64,000 nucleotides of DNA. It comes from Ipomoea triloba (Eukaryota > Streptophyta > Magnoliopsida > Solanales > Convolvulaceae). The DNA lies in NCBI RefSeq assembly GCF_003576645.1, contig NC_044922.1, positions 18,378,697 through 18,442,696 on the forward strand. Direction: 5' to 3'. Within the stretch, counting starts at the first letter, position 1, and each line of letters starts with the position of its first letter. Shown here piece after piece: positions 22,165-34,429 of the stretch. Both the position numbers and the translations under genes were made by a program. The notes below the pieces were generated by a model. It was not told the DNA's origin. It was given only the letters and a program-made list of their open reading frames with translations, and made no database searches.

Positions 22165-23678
22165 TTAGTAGTCATCTTCGACATTACAACCAACAAGGTT
22201 ATACGTAACCATGTACTTCAAGAAGACAAGTTGTGCATTAGGAGATGCACGAGGGAAAGGCATCAACTCCCTAAGGATATCCATCCTCATTAAGGCATGT
22301 GATATAATACTCCCTGCAGGATGAATAACAACTCTCTCCAATGCAGGGCATTTGGATAAGACCGACTTTACAAAAAGAACTTGAAGCTTAGATCCAGTAA
22401 ACCCTTCAATCTTCACTGTTCTAAGCATCTTCATATCTTGATTAATAAAGTAATGGTCTCGATCCTCCAAATGATTGAAAGTATCTTCTTCATATTGGGC
22501 CCATGCCTACAACTCAACAAGAAACGAAAAACACCATGAGCGAACTCGAAAGAAACACCATGATTGCTAAAAATAAACTCGACGTACCATTGCTGCCCCA
22601 ATACCCAATTCACATAGGTTGGGAGATTTTTGAAGCAATGTCATAGCAGCGGCGATCTGCTGCTCACAACTAAAACTCAAATCATGCAGTTCAATTACTT
22701 GCAGATTTATTGCAGTCGAAGAATTAAGCACGGCTGCTGCAACATCACCACGCTACAAAAAGAGTAACAATAGATCAAAGAAAACAATTCAAATTAATTA
22801 GCCCATCCACACAAGAACTTTAACATTAAATCCTTCCATCCATTTAATTTTTAGCAATGCAAGTAATAAAGCTAGATGGATTCTATTCTTACCATCAAGG
22901 AACCGCCAGACAAGCAAAGACTCTTAATTCTCTTCAATTGAAGTGCAAACCATCTCGGTTCAAACCCAGAATAAGCACTAATGTGAGACAAGCTTTCAAG
23001 TTTGGGAGCAATGATCTCAAATTTATCCATCCCCTCACAACCTCCAAGGAAAGCCAGCTTCTCAAGATTAGGAATAGTGGCGGAAACTCCATTAAGCTCA
23101 ACGGTATTGAGAACTAATGAAGTTACTCCGGGGAATATACAGCGAGCATTTGCTGGAAAATCTACGATGAGACAACAGAGTCTCAGCTGCTTAATTGTGG
23201 GGCACGAGAATATACAAGCTGGCAGCTTAAGCGTACTTCCAAGAAAAAGCAAGGTGAGTTCTTCAATACCATTTCTTGATAGAAAATGACACCCCCACTC
23301 TATATCAGACTGCTGTAGCTTTGGCTCTAAGTAGATTTTTAAAGTAAATTTCTTGACTGGTCCACGACGGAGCAAGAGAATATTATATATTATGTTCAGA
23401 GCACTTGTGGAGTTTTCAGCTATGTAATTTTGGATGCTTCGAAAGAAGGCCTTATCAAACACAAGCCGCCCATGCTGCAACCAAACATTCTTCCAGAGGG
23501 TTGAGAGAATGGCCATTCTGGCAGCAACATTCTTCCAGAGGGTTGAGAGAATGGCCATTCTGGCAGCATCTCGGGTGGGCAAACACTCCAAAATTCTGTG
23601 TTTTAGCTCGGTTGGCAGTTCACTTATCAAATTCCTTGTTTCATGTTGTGTGGTTTCCAATCGAGGACTAGTAGCCAT
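22165..23678 (-). CDS. F-box/LRR/FBD protein, duplicate with 14-residue repeat in the F-box
   Basis: Exon 1 22893-23678 (262 codons), exon 2 22588-22752 (55) and exon 3 22165-22506 (114 with stop); 430 residues. Identical to the gene at 20077-21548 except for a 42-bp in-frame tandem duplication (units 23484-23525 and 23526-23567) that repeats AARMAILSTLWKNV inside the F-box, near the SKP1-contacting helices. The insertion would be expected to disturb the F-box fold; that is inference. It may be an allele of the first copy and not a second gene. Confidence 0.8.
23484..23567. repeat. 42-bp tandem duplication in F-box exon
   Basis: Two perfect 42-bp units starting 'aacattcttccagaggg'. The frame is kept. 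Absent from 20077-21548 and from all other family members here. Confidence 0.95.
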
Positions 23679-23885
23679 TAAATTAAATTGGGAGTAATGA
23701 TGAGGAAGTACATTTAATTTGTTTGGGGTCGTTCAAAATCAGATCAAAGTTTAAACCATTCCATTCTTCAACCTGCAAGAAAAGGAAATTTGGAAGAAGA
23801 AAGAGATTAGCAGTATGAACTCAAATCATATTGAAATATATTATATAACCTCAAACTTTTCTCTTAAAATTTTTTAAAACTTTTG

Positions 23886-23922
<37 letters not shown>

Positions 23923-24032
23923 TAAATAGAATTACTATCATTAAAAATGACACACGTATTGATTTTGTTTTTTATTTTCAATTTTTAAATGAACTTAGTG
24001 TTACTTTAAAAATAAATGAGCTTAAAGTCAAT

Positions 24033-24151
24033 TTTTAAAGCTCCGCTCACTTCTCATTCCTAGTCTGAATGAATATGTAGTAGTAACTTAACTTAAGTTA
24101 CTACTACATATTCATTCAGACTAGGAATGAGAGGTGAGCGGAGCTTTAAAA
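24033..24151. repeat. Near-perfect 119-bp palindrome
   Basis: Arms of about 59 bp are centred at 24092 with one mismatch near 24051. The left arm starts 'tttttaaagctccgctcac' and the right arm ends with its complement. The right arm continues into repeat R2; the left arm is the mirrored start of R2. This is a fold-back junction. Confidence 0.9.
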
Positions 24152-26059
24152 AAGTAAGCTTTGGCCTGTTACGAAAATCTAAGACTTGGACCTAGGCCTA
24201 AGCTGTATGTAGGTTTTTTGTTAGGTTCAAGCTTGAGCCTATAATTGGCCTGACCTAAAGCTTTTTTAAAAACATACTTAGGGGGTGTATTCAATCATGA
24301 CTTTCATAGAATTTGAAAGACTTTTATAAACATTAAAAGTTTGGAGGTATTCAATTCAAACATTTAGAGAGTATTTAAAAGTCATGCGGTATTCGATCAA
24401 GATTTTTAAAGAGTTTTTAAAAGTCATGTGGTATTCAATTAAAACTTTAAAAGAGTTTTTAAAAGTCATGTGGTATTCAAAAAGTTATGAATTTGTAAGG
24501 ACTTTTTAATTTTAGAACTTCTGTAGACTTTTATATACTTTTCCTTTTCAAATATAAATAGTTGAAATCCAACCCCCAACCCCAAGATTTCAAAATTTTC
24601 TTTCTACCAAGTACCAACTCTGAAGGTTCTCTCTCTCTCTCTATTTAAACTCTATTTTTTTCTCCTTATTAAAATTTTAAACTTTATAAACCTTATACCT
24701 AAATTCAATAAATTATTTTTTCTTCATTATCCTATATTTTCTTCATCCCTAAACTCTACCAATTTTTTTCTCTCTCCTAAACTTTACAATCTTCCTCTAA
24801 AAATTAAAAATAATATTATTTTTATTTCATTGTTGCTTGTATATTTTGATTTTTTTTTTCTATGAACTTTTTATCCTTAACTTCTAAATTTTTTCTCCTA
24901 TATACATGAACAGAGTCAATTTTTTTTATCTATGACCGTCAATTTTTACTATATATTTCATAATATTCATATGTTTATTCGTAATATATTTTATCTTTTT
25001 TCTTTTTAACAACATGCTATTACGAATAGTGAACTATTGTTCGTAATAGCAATTTGAGGCTACAAAGAGAAGCACCTTGTTGTTATTAGCAGTCCTATAT
25101 TGTTATTGTAAATAATAGCTCTTTGCTTGATGCCTAGCAATATATCAAATATAATTTATATATATATATATATTATTAATTTTTTTTATTTTATGCAACT
25201 AGTAATTATATTTTTTTAAATATTAATTTCTCAAGAAAAAGTAATTATATTTTTAAATATTGTATTTGAACAATTCTATAACTATAAATTTTAGTGTTTA
25301 ATATTGTTATGAATTGCTTATGAAAGTTTTAAGGATGTATTCAATTTAGAATTTTAATGACTTTTTAAAATAAAAAAGTTGATAAAAGTTTATGCAAGTT
25401 TTTTATACATACTTTTATAGAGTTTTACAAAGTTTTAAAAAGTTTTGAACGACTCTATGAAAGTCAATAAAAGTTTATTAAAATCTATCATTTTAAAAGT
25501 TTTTAAAAGTTTACAAAAGTTTTTAACATCTATCTTTTTAATATGTGGCCATTAAAAAGGGTTCAAAGTAAGTCTTACTTTGAGCATATTTAAAACCTAC
25601 ATGGTAAGTTTTTCTAAAACTTTAATATGTATTGCTAAACAATTTAAGAAATATACCAAATGCAAGATTAATACATAACTATATAAGTATATCATCACAA
25701 TGCAAACATAATAGCATTAAAACATAAAATAAAATAAAACAAGTCACGACTTCAGCATGCTCGTTAACTTGTTTAGGAATAAATTCAATTTTATTATTGC
25801 TTGTCATCCTATATAATTTCATAAATAGTTAACAATCAACTCACATAATTAAGTCATGACACTTCATTAAATATTATAACAATAAGAACAATTAATAACC
25901 AATTAAACAATAAAAACATGTATAGTAGAATTAGCAACAATGTTTATAGTTGAATCAGAATTTAGAATGAGATAGGGTTAGAGTTTGGTGATTATATATA
26001 CTTGGGGTTAATGGGTTATATTAGGTATAAAATAGAATATATACTTACTTAATATTAAA

Positions 26060-26123
<64 letters not shown>

Positions 26124-26260
26124 GCATGGTCTGTTTAGTTTAATAGACGTTGAAACGGGCCCAAGCCTAGCCTTAGCTTTTTACTAAACAAGTCAGGCCT
26201 AACTAGACCTTAATTAGGTTAGGCCATAGGCCCCTACAAACGGGTGAGGTCTAATCCCAT
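24133..26260. repeat. Repeat R2, copy 2, with nested element and TA microsatellite
   Basis: R2 text at 24133-24282 and 25545-26120 matches 11690-12370. Between them, about 24283-25545 is a nested element starting 'gggggtgtattcaatcatgac' with internal units 'ttttaaaagtcatgtggtattcaa'. A (TA)n run occupies 26066-26121. A GC-richer end (gggcccaagcctagcc) follows to 26260. No gene. Confidence 0.7.
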
Positions 26261-26379
26261 CCTTAATTGAGAGATTTCTGTAGATCTATAATAAACTTAC
26301 TATTATAGGTTACAAAACCACATACAAGTTTATTACGCTATTACGACATGTTTATGAAATCTCAATTACATGATAAATC

Positions 26380-27520
26380 ATTAAGTCACTTTTAAAGGTT
26401 CGTCATTAAATTAGTACTATATGTTCGTTAAGTCACTATTATAAATCCATCAATTTACTACTACAAGTTCATTAACTTATTCTTGCAAGTTTATCAAACA
26501 ATACTACATGTCTACTATGTCACTATTATAAGTTTATTAAGTCAATACTATAGATCCATCGCACAAATATTGAAAAGACATTATAAAAATCTATTAATAT
26601 GACTATTATTTAAAATATTTGAATAAAACATTTTGAATGATATATTTTTTATACATTGAATTTATTATACAAAAATAAATAAATAACAATGTGCCATTGA
26701 AATGTTTTGAAGATCTTCTTTGCATTATATTGTTCAAGCCTACAAATCCCATTAACTCTTTGAACTTTAATTTGAAATTTCTAACATATATAAGTTTAAG
26801 AATTAATTTACTCTTAACTAGAGTTATCAATGAGGAGGATGAAGAAAAACCTCAACTCACCTTATCAACAGATATAATATGAAACAAATAAAATGAAAAA
26901 AAAAATTTAAAAACTAGAGCAAAGAAAGCCAGGCCACACCAACACAAATATAATTTGAAACAAATGAAATAAGTATAAGCAACAACATAAATACATAATA
27001 CACTTATCTATGCCAAAAATAGAATCAACTACAAGAAATGGAAAACAAATATATAATAGCTAATAACAAACACCAACAAAGCAACATAATATCTTACTTT
27101 AGCCCTAAGGTGTCACTGCTCACCAGGGTTGAATCTACATCAAAGGGCAGCGTTGGAAAAGTTGTTTCAATGTTGTTGTTGGTTTTTTGCGAGGGAGATA
27201 GAGGTAAATGGCAAGGAAGAAATGGGTAGACGGTGAGTGGGGGAGAGGTGCGGCAATGGAATCGAGATTTAGGGTTTGTAGTATTTACTATTTATTGCAT
27301 TCGGGATTGGGGCTGGTGAATTGAAGAATTAAAAAATTTTAAATAATAATATTAGGCTAGCCCATGTGTCTTACTTATTGTCGGGTCTCGAATTTCCTAA
27401 TCCACACCCTGTCGTATTATGCAGCAAGGTAGGCTGTCCCAATAGGTTAGACTTCTTTTATAGTATTTAATTTAATAAAATCATTACTTGCATATTTTAT
27501 GAGAATGTTATTATTTTTTA
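26380..27520 (+). repeat. AT-rich flank plus R1, copy 7
   Basis: 26380-26820 matches 12640-13074. R1 runs from about 26822 to 27460 and keeps its leader-like middle at 27100-27250. Together with R2 this duplicates the block 11690-13740. Confidence 0.75.
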
Positions 27521-28030
27521 GGCAAAAGGGTCGAATAAATCCCTAAACTTTACTCAAAAAGTCAATTAGGCCCATAAGATTTAAGAAGTTGCAATTAAAC
27601 TCACAAAAATGTTATTTTGGAGCATCAAATCCTAAAAACTTGTTGGTGACCTTGTAGGCAAATTGGGGTTCTAGTCATTCCGGCGACCGTCTAGGTAATT
27701 TCCAGCAAGCAATGTCAAATACCAGCGAGTGACGACTGTCAAACGGTAGCCAGTCGCGTTTGAAGAAGGCGACAAGCTAGGTCGCCTTCTCCAACAAACG
27801 GAAATTGGTTGGACACTCGTCATAGAGGACCGGAACTCTAATTGACGTGTAATTAGTCCAAAACAAGCCAATTAACCAACACAAATATAATGGATAACAA
27901 ATCAAATAACCATAAACAACAACATAAATACCTAATACACTAATATATGCCAAAAAGGGAATCAATCACTACATAAATTGGACACAAATATACAAAATTT
28001 ATGAACAAACACCAACAAGGCATGATAATG
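27521..28030. repeat. Transposon fragment inserted in an R1 remnant
   Basis: 27521-27865 begins 'ggcaaaagggtcgaataaatcccta', a form common in plant repeats. 27866-28025 returns to R1 text (acaaatataatggataacaaatc). No gene. Confidence 0.5.
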
Positions 28031-28920
28031 GGGTGTTTGGTTATTGGCTTATCAGCCAATTTTTGGCTGATTTGACCATTTAGAGCTGTTTGACTTGGTC
28101 AATCACCTGAAATGAGTGTTTGGCTAATGGCTTTTTCCTCCGACTGATTCATCCCAATAAGCTAGTTTTTGAAACGTTGGGTGAAGCAACGTTTTTGGAT
28201 GGCTGATTACAATTAATTTCTAAAAGACAAATTTACCCATCTTCTTTTCTCCCCTTCTCCCCCTTTCACTGGCAATATTCTTCTTTTCTCTCCTTCATCC
28301 CTTCTCACTGACAGCCATGGACAACACTCAAAGAACACACATCTAAAGCCACAAATTAAAAGTAACTAATAAATGGAAAAAAACTATCAATTTATCACGA
28401 AAGTCTTCATCCTCAACATTCTGAGCACACAACAAATACATAAACTATATTTTGTATTTTACAAATTAAAAGAAAAAAAACAATAAAAAAACTAACCCAA
28501 ATCAATCATCTTCATCCTTGCTATCATTGCTTCTCACCCTTCTTATTTCCGATTGCTTCTTGCCTCTAATTCTCGCTCATTTTGTGGCTTCTCGCTATTT
28601 CTTCTCTGATTTGGGGTAGAGGGTCTAGGGATTTTATTTAATTTGGGCTTTGGGTTTAGCATTTAATTTAAAAGAAGGGGTACGGCGATACGGGTGGGTG
28701 GATTTATAATAATAATAATAATAATAATAGGTTATTCATATTAATAATAATATTTTTTCAATAAAATCATTTTAGAATTATAGTTAATTAAAGCTCAAAA
28801 TAACATAACATGCTCATACCCTTAAAGGTCATTTTACATGCAATCAGCTAATAGTAAACAGCTAATTTACCAAACATTTTTTTATAACCAGCTAATACAA
28901 TCAACTGGTCAAACCAGTTA
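28031..28920. mobile_element. hAT-like non-autonomous element, probably interrupted at its right end
   Basis: Left end 'ggggtgtttggttattggc'; the right region is rich in 'accaaacatttttttataacc' and 'caactggtcaaacc'. The AAT repeat (28711-28734) is internal. Its end appears to be split by the palindrome that starts at 28921. Confidence 0.5.
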
Positions 28921-30439
28921 GGGAAAATTGCATCTTTGGTCCCTGAGCTTTAAGCAAGTTCCGACTCAGTCCCTGAGTTATAGCCGTATCCGAGTTTAGT
29001 CCCTCAGTTATGAACGAAGTGGCGCATTTGGTCCCTGGCCGTTAAAACTAACGGAAAAATTAAAAAATAGTTAAAATTTGAGGGGTAAAATAGGAAATTC
29101 ACATTTTATTATCCTTCTTATATCGAAATCACTTTTATAACATCATTTTTCACTTCTTAGCCTCTTATGAGAATTTCACCAAAAAGAATAACTTGAGATT
29201 TTTAGTATGTAAAAAATATTTTGTATGCAATAGTTTAGTCAATTGTCGTCTTTTGAAGTTACAAAAGTTTTTAAAATTTTCATAACTGATTCTTAGGTTC
29301 CACTTTCATTACTCTGGTTTTAAGAAAACAGAGTTTTCTATCTCAAAAGTTCTAGTTTGATTACCTTTGTTGCTTAGTAAAGAAAATAAAAAATCATTAG
29401 GATAGTGTTTTCATATGCCTAAACACAATGATCAAGTGTTTCTTTGTTTGTACTAGGCCTTAAGTTTGTTATACGAGAGTCAGGCTCCTAACAAGTCATA
29501 CTAAAGTTATTGAAATGCTTTTAGAATTGAAAAATATTGAAAATAAGAGGCTAAGAAGTGAAAAAATAATGTTATAAAAGTGATTTTGATATAAGAAGAA
29601 GAATAAAATGTGAATTTCCTATTTTACCCCTCAAATTTTAACAATTTTTTAATTTTTCTGTTAGTTTTAAAATTTGGTCCTTGGCCGTTAAAACTAACGA
29701 AAAAATTAAAAAATTGTTAAAATTTGAGGGGTAAAATAGGAAATTCACATTTTATTCTTCTTCTTATATCAAAATCACTTTTATAACATTATTTTTTCAC
29801 TTCTTAGCCTCTTATTTTCAATATTTTTCAATTCTAAAAGCATTTCAATAACTTTAGTATGACTTGTTAGGAGTCTGACTCTCGTATAACAAACTTAAGG
29901 CCTAGTACAAACAAAGAAACACTTGATCATTGTGTTTAGGTATATGAAAACACTATCCTAATGATTTTTTATTTTCTTTACTAAGCAACAAAGGTAATCA
30001 AACTAGAACTTTTGAGATAGAAAACTCTGTTTTCTTAAAATCAGAGTAATGAAAGAGGAACCTAAGAATCAGTTATGAAAATTTTAAAAACTTTTATAAC
30101 TTCAAAAGACGACAATTGACTAAACTATTGCATACAAAATATTTTTTACATACTAAAAATCTCAAGTTATTCTTTTTGGTGAAATTCTCATAAGAGGCTA
30201 AGAAGTGAAAAATGATGTTATAAAAGTGATTTCGATATAAGAAGGATAATAAAATGTGAATTTCCTATTTTACCCCTCAAATTTTAACTATTTTTTAATT
30301 TTTCCGTTAGTTTTAACGGCCAAGGACCAAATGCGCCACTTCGTTCATAACTGAGGGACTAAACTCGGATACGGCTATAACTCAGGGACTGAGTCGAAAC
30401 TTGCTTAAAGCTCAGGGACCAAAGATGCAATTTTCCCTA
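28921..30439. mobile_element. 1.5-kb foldback palindrome
   Basis: Left arm from 28921 (gggaaaattgcatctttgg) and right arm ending at 30439 (ccaaagatgcaattttccc) are nearly perfect reverse complements over about 750 bp, centred near 29680. Each half is itself a smaller foldback: the end segment (about 29040-29170) recurs in alternating orientation at about 29570-29690, 29690-29820 and 30190-30310. TA flanks both sides. No transposase frame. A transcript would be a very long hairpin. Confidence 0.9.
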
Positions 30440-31555
30440 AATAAAACATTAAAACATCACTTTTCATATTTATATATTAAAATATAGTGTGTAATCTAAT
30501 ATAAGTTTGTTTTTATTTAAAAACAACTTTCTTTTTAAATTTTAAGCTAGCTTACGGGCAGGCCAACAAGGTTTGCCAACCTGCATGAGGCATGTTAAGA
30601 CCAAAGAAATTTGGCCCACAACCTTCGAAGGCCGGCCTGCCAAATTTCTATCCCACAATTGGCAGGCCTATTGGGGCGGCTCGATCTACATTGACAACCC
30701 TAATGACAAAGAAAAAGTTTGATGCTAATGAAAAGTTTAAATTATATATGTTGGAGTTTACACAATTACACATATTTAATCGTGTCTTTAGCAACATAAA
30801 AATTGTTAGCATATTAATCACAATCTAGTTTTAATTAATATACTTTGTTTTGCTAGCAATTGCATAGTTGGGGCATGAATTGTACAAGTATTTGGGAACC
30901 TGTAGGCCAATTAAAGCTCATCTTGTGTGATGATTCTTAAGTTTGGGTTCAAACTTATAGAAACATATGTGGTTTTGTAAACTCATTCTAATTGGTTTAA
31001 AGATGGGTGGTTGAGACATTATTTTAAAATTGTTTATAATTTTAATTCAAATTTTAATAAATTAATAATATTTCAAAAGATTATTAAAACCAAAGCAAAG
31101 ATAATATGGCATATAAAGTGTGTAAAGTAAAATGAGAGAAATGATTTTATAGTGGTTCGAATGTGATGTAATCCTTCTACTTCACTCTTCTCTTATTGTT
31201 TAGAGGGATTTTCAATTGTAAACTTGTATCACTGTAATAGTGGTAAGTCGTGATTGTATACTCTATGCAATAGTTCTTGTTTCTAAGCCATGCATTTTGC
31301 ACCTTGTGTATAAATCCAAATTAAATTTTGTGGTCTACATAGAAGTTGTATCTCTTTTAATTATCTTCCAATACTGTTTGAATAACTTGATTTGGACATT
31401 TTCATATGCTGAGATAAGGTTATACTAAGATGTCGCCTAACAGAGAAAACAAAGTAGAATTTTGTTATGTTAACACTCACAGTCATGGGTGTTAGCGTGA
31501 GGCTTGATCTTCACTTCAAAATGCATATTTTTTTCATTTTCTTTATTCCTTTTAT
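30440..31555. other. Gene-free spacer with a transposon end
   Basis: 30545-30700 has a GC-rich end (cgggcaggccaacaagg...ggcaggcctattggggcggc) typical of a dispersed transposon. The rest is AT-rich. No coding exon is recognised. Confidence 0.5.
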
Positions 31556-31557
31556 AG

Positions 31558-31985
31558 TCCCCGGGTCATGCTATGGTACTTCCTACACATTTTGTTTTTT
31601 CACTTTCTTAACCTATCATGACTCCTAGAACACATCTTTGTGTCAATATGCCTTCAAAACACATCCAATTGACCTTTAAATAACCTAAATTTGGATTGTA
31701 TCTTGTCCAAGAATTCAATAATATTTCTTAAGAGGCTAAAAGGCACCTAAGGCCTAGCCTCTGGTGGTTTGATACTTGTTCGGATCCATTACATATTTTG
31801 GGCGTGTTTGGCAAATAGTTGTTAGTTGATAGTTGATAGCGTGTTGACTTAGTTGATAGTTGTTAGCGAATTGGGTTAATTATGAATGCCAATGCAGGAA
31901 AATGAGAACCTTCACCATTTAGGCATTGTATACATTAAATGGGCTTGAGGTGCTTCCAAAAGCGCCACGTTTAACGTCTTTAGCC
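31558..31985 (+). repeat. Dispersed repeat R3, copy 1
   Basis: Matches 58615-59052 in reverse orientation (for example 'gggtcatgctatggtacttcc' here and its complement near 59040; 'gagaaccttcaccatttagg' and its complement near 58665). Both copies contain the same hAT-MITE-like 'gttgttagttgatag' segment. Confidence 0.75.
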
Positions 31986-32029
31986 TGACGCGAAGTACAA
32001 CCGGCCCTCCTTGAACACTTTGACATAAA

Positions 32030-32768
32030 TTAGTGTTTTCTCCCCACCCATGCCACTTCTTCTTCAAGATATGTCCTCAAGTGGCAGGCGTTCACAAACT
32101 CCTTAAAGCACATAATAGGCACATTTTCCTCACAATGTATGTAATGAACTACGTCCAATAATATGTCATATTCTTCAAACTTCTTACATTCCTCCTTCCT
32201 TTCTTTTTCCTTCATCTTCTCTTCTTCTTCTTCTTTCTCATTCCTTTCAACTTCCTCCTCTTCACTCTCCTCCCCTTCTTCGTTGATTTTGCAATTATTC
32301 TCCTCAAATGATATGTGTTCCTCCATAACCTCTAAGATATCTAATTCTGCATCCTTATCATCATTCACCATTTCACAACTCTCATCAACAACAATATTTT
32401 CTATGCAAACACCCACACAATCCATATTAGAATTATCAAAGCAAATAAGTACACCAATATATATTATCACAAGTAATTTCCTCATCACACATATAACCCC
32501 ATGATTTAGCACCACTATTACCAAGAGTAGTGACACTACAACTAGAATCAAGAGTCTTACCATATGACAATTCAAAAGTATCACCATGAGGTTCTTCAAC
32601 ATCCAACCCTACTTCCACCTCCTCATCCTTCTTTTCTTCAAATTCATTTCTATATCCCTTGTCTTGATTTTCCTTCTCTGGGCCTTGCAACTCTTCACTA
32701 ACGGGGATCTCTAGCTCACTCTCCCTTATATCTTCAATGACCTCCTCTAAGGGCACTTTGAAGCTCAC
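32030..32768 (-). pseudogene. Acidic protein of unknown family, split by a frameshift
   Basis: Two overlapping minus-strand frames (32436-32768 and 32030-32602) join into one reading if the frame shifts once near 32450. The first part is acidic. The second contains a Glu/Lys-rich coiled-coil-like stretch (about 32170-32290) and a C-terminal segment with Cys and His residues (VVHYIHCEEN, FVNACHLRTYLEE). I do not recognise a family. Its place between repeats, lack of introns and broken frame suggest a retrotransposon-associated frame; that is inference. It is unrelated to the F-box genes. Confidence 0.45.
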
Positions 32769-32769
32769 T

Positions 32770-33310
32770 TGTTTCCTACGGTTATGCCACCTTGATCAAC
32801 CCTTGAAGTCACTCTAATATTCTCCTCCATGCTATCATCTGACACAATGTTGATTCCCAAACGCCTCGTCAATGCCCAAGTTTCCTAACTCAATTCATAC
32901 ATTCCTTGCGGCTTGGCATTGGACTAGAACCTAGAAGTTAGTACAATTTAAGCACACTTGTAGGCTAATTCACGGCTTATCACAGTCACACAATATTAGC
33001 AGATTACGATTTGATGACCCTGCATTGTACTCACAAATTCTCTTCTGCAATTGTTACATGTTAGGATCATGGTCCATCTTGCAATGTGGACCTTGGTTCA
33101 TAGTATAATAACTCTTGAGTGAAATAGTGGATGATGAGGTGGATGCTGGGGACCACAAAAAGCTGATGAAAAAACCTCAACTATTGAGGTTGCTCTAAGT
33201 GACATATAAGCATAGAAATTTTCCTTGACGACAGCAGAGCCAGACAATATAATAGAGCTATTGAGCATACCACAAAGTCACAAGTTACTTTATATATAGT
33301 TTATATTCCA
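32770..33310. other. Spacer without recognised gene
   Basis: Continuation of the repeat-like context upstream of the acidic frame. A MITE-like patch lies near 33065-33110 (ggatcatggtccatcttgcaatgtgg). 33310-33540 is the conserved F-box 3' flank. Confidence 0.45.
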
Positions 33311-33544
33311 TAGGGATAAGCTAAGGATCCTCATAATTAATGTCACTAGGTTAAAAAAGAAAGCCCATAACCTTTTTTTTTTAATTAAACAAACAATTCA
33401 TCAACTAGCAAGATCTACGTTTAGAACATACAGAGAATGCAACACAAAGGGCTTTGGAGCCACTTCGCATGCACAATCAAACATAATGACCAATTCCCTA
33501 GTTAAGACATGAGTAACTCGATTCGTATGCCAATATGCATCAAA

Positions 33545-34150
33545 TTAGATGCCATCTACATTATAACCAACAAGGTTATACGTAGACTTGTGCTCAAGGA
33601 AGACGTACAAGTTGTGCATTAGGAGATGCACGAGGGATGCATGCCAACTCCCTTAGGATATACATCTCCATTAAGGCATATGTTATACTCCATGCAAGGT
33701 GAATAATAACCCTATTCAATTCAGGGCATTTGGAGACGATCGACTTTACAAAAAGAACTTCAAGCCTAGATTCATTAAACCCTTCAATCTTCACTGCTCT
33801 AAGCATCTTCATATCCTGATTAATAAAGTAATGGTTTGTATCCTCCAAATGCTTCAAAGTATCTTCTTCATATTGGCTCCTCCATGCCTACAACTCAACA
33901 AGAAACGAAAAACACCATGAGAGAACTCAGATTGAAAGAAATAAAGAATCATATATGATTGGTAAAAATAAACTCAATGTGCCATTATTGCTGCCCCAAT
34001 ACCCAATTCACATAAGTCGAGAGATTTTTGAAGCAATGTCATAGTAGTGGCGATCTGCTGCTCACAACTAAAACTCAAATCATGGAGTTCCATTAATTGC
34101 AGATTTATTGCAGTCGAAGAATTAAGCACAACTGCTACAACATCTCCACG
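33545..34150 (-). pseudogene. F-box/FBD fragment, exons 2 and 3 only, subfamily A
   Basis: Exon 3 is 33545-33887 and exon 2 33983-34150. Four extra bases near 33605 ('gaagacgtacaag' against 'gaagacaag') shift the frame just before the C-terminus. The intron 2 donor reads GC instead of GT. Exon 1 is absent; intron remnant runs to about 34180 and then repeats begin. Confidence 0.8.
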
Positions 34151-34309
34151 CTAGAAAAAGATCAAAGTAACCGTACAATAGAGAATTATTATTATTATTT
34201 TAAAAAGAAAAAAGAAAAAAACAAACAATATTCGGTTCAGTTTTATTTTACCAAACCATTTAGTATACAAGAATCTATTTTCTTCCAGTTATTCGGTATA
34301 TTACTATAT

Positions 34310-34425
34310 TACCGAACCAAATTAACATTGTGGTATCACCTCCACTGAGGCTCAAACTCATGACCTCCCATATGAGAAAGTCACTACTCTACCATCTGAA
34401 CACAAGGTGCTTGGCATCTATGCCA
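34310..34425 (-). mobile_element. SINE-like fragment, family of 55413-55586
   Basis: Read on the minus strand it gives 'ccttgtgttcagatggtag', then 'gggaggtcatgagtttgagcc' (B-box-like). This matches the SINE inserted in the F-box gene at 55 kb. Another relative is at about 56900-57010. Confidence 0.6.
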
Positions 34426-34429
34426 AAAA

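Larger units (their letters stand above)
21793..23921. repeat. 2.1-kb duplication, copy 2
   Basis: Second copy of 19705-21791 with the same closing run of 31 T (23891-23921). Here the sequence continues past the T run into unique DNA (gtaaatagaattac). Confidence 0.9.
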
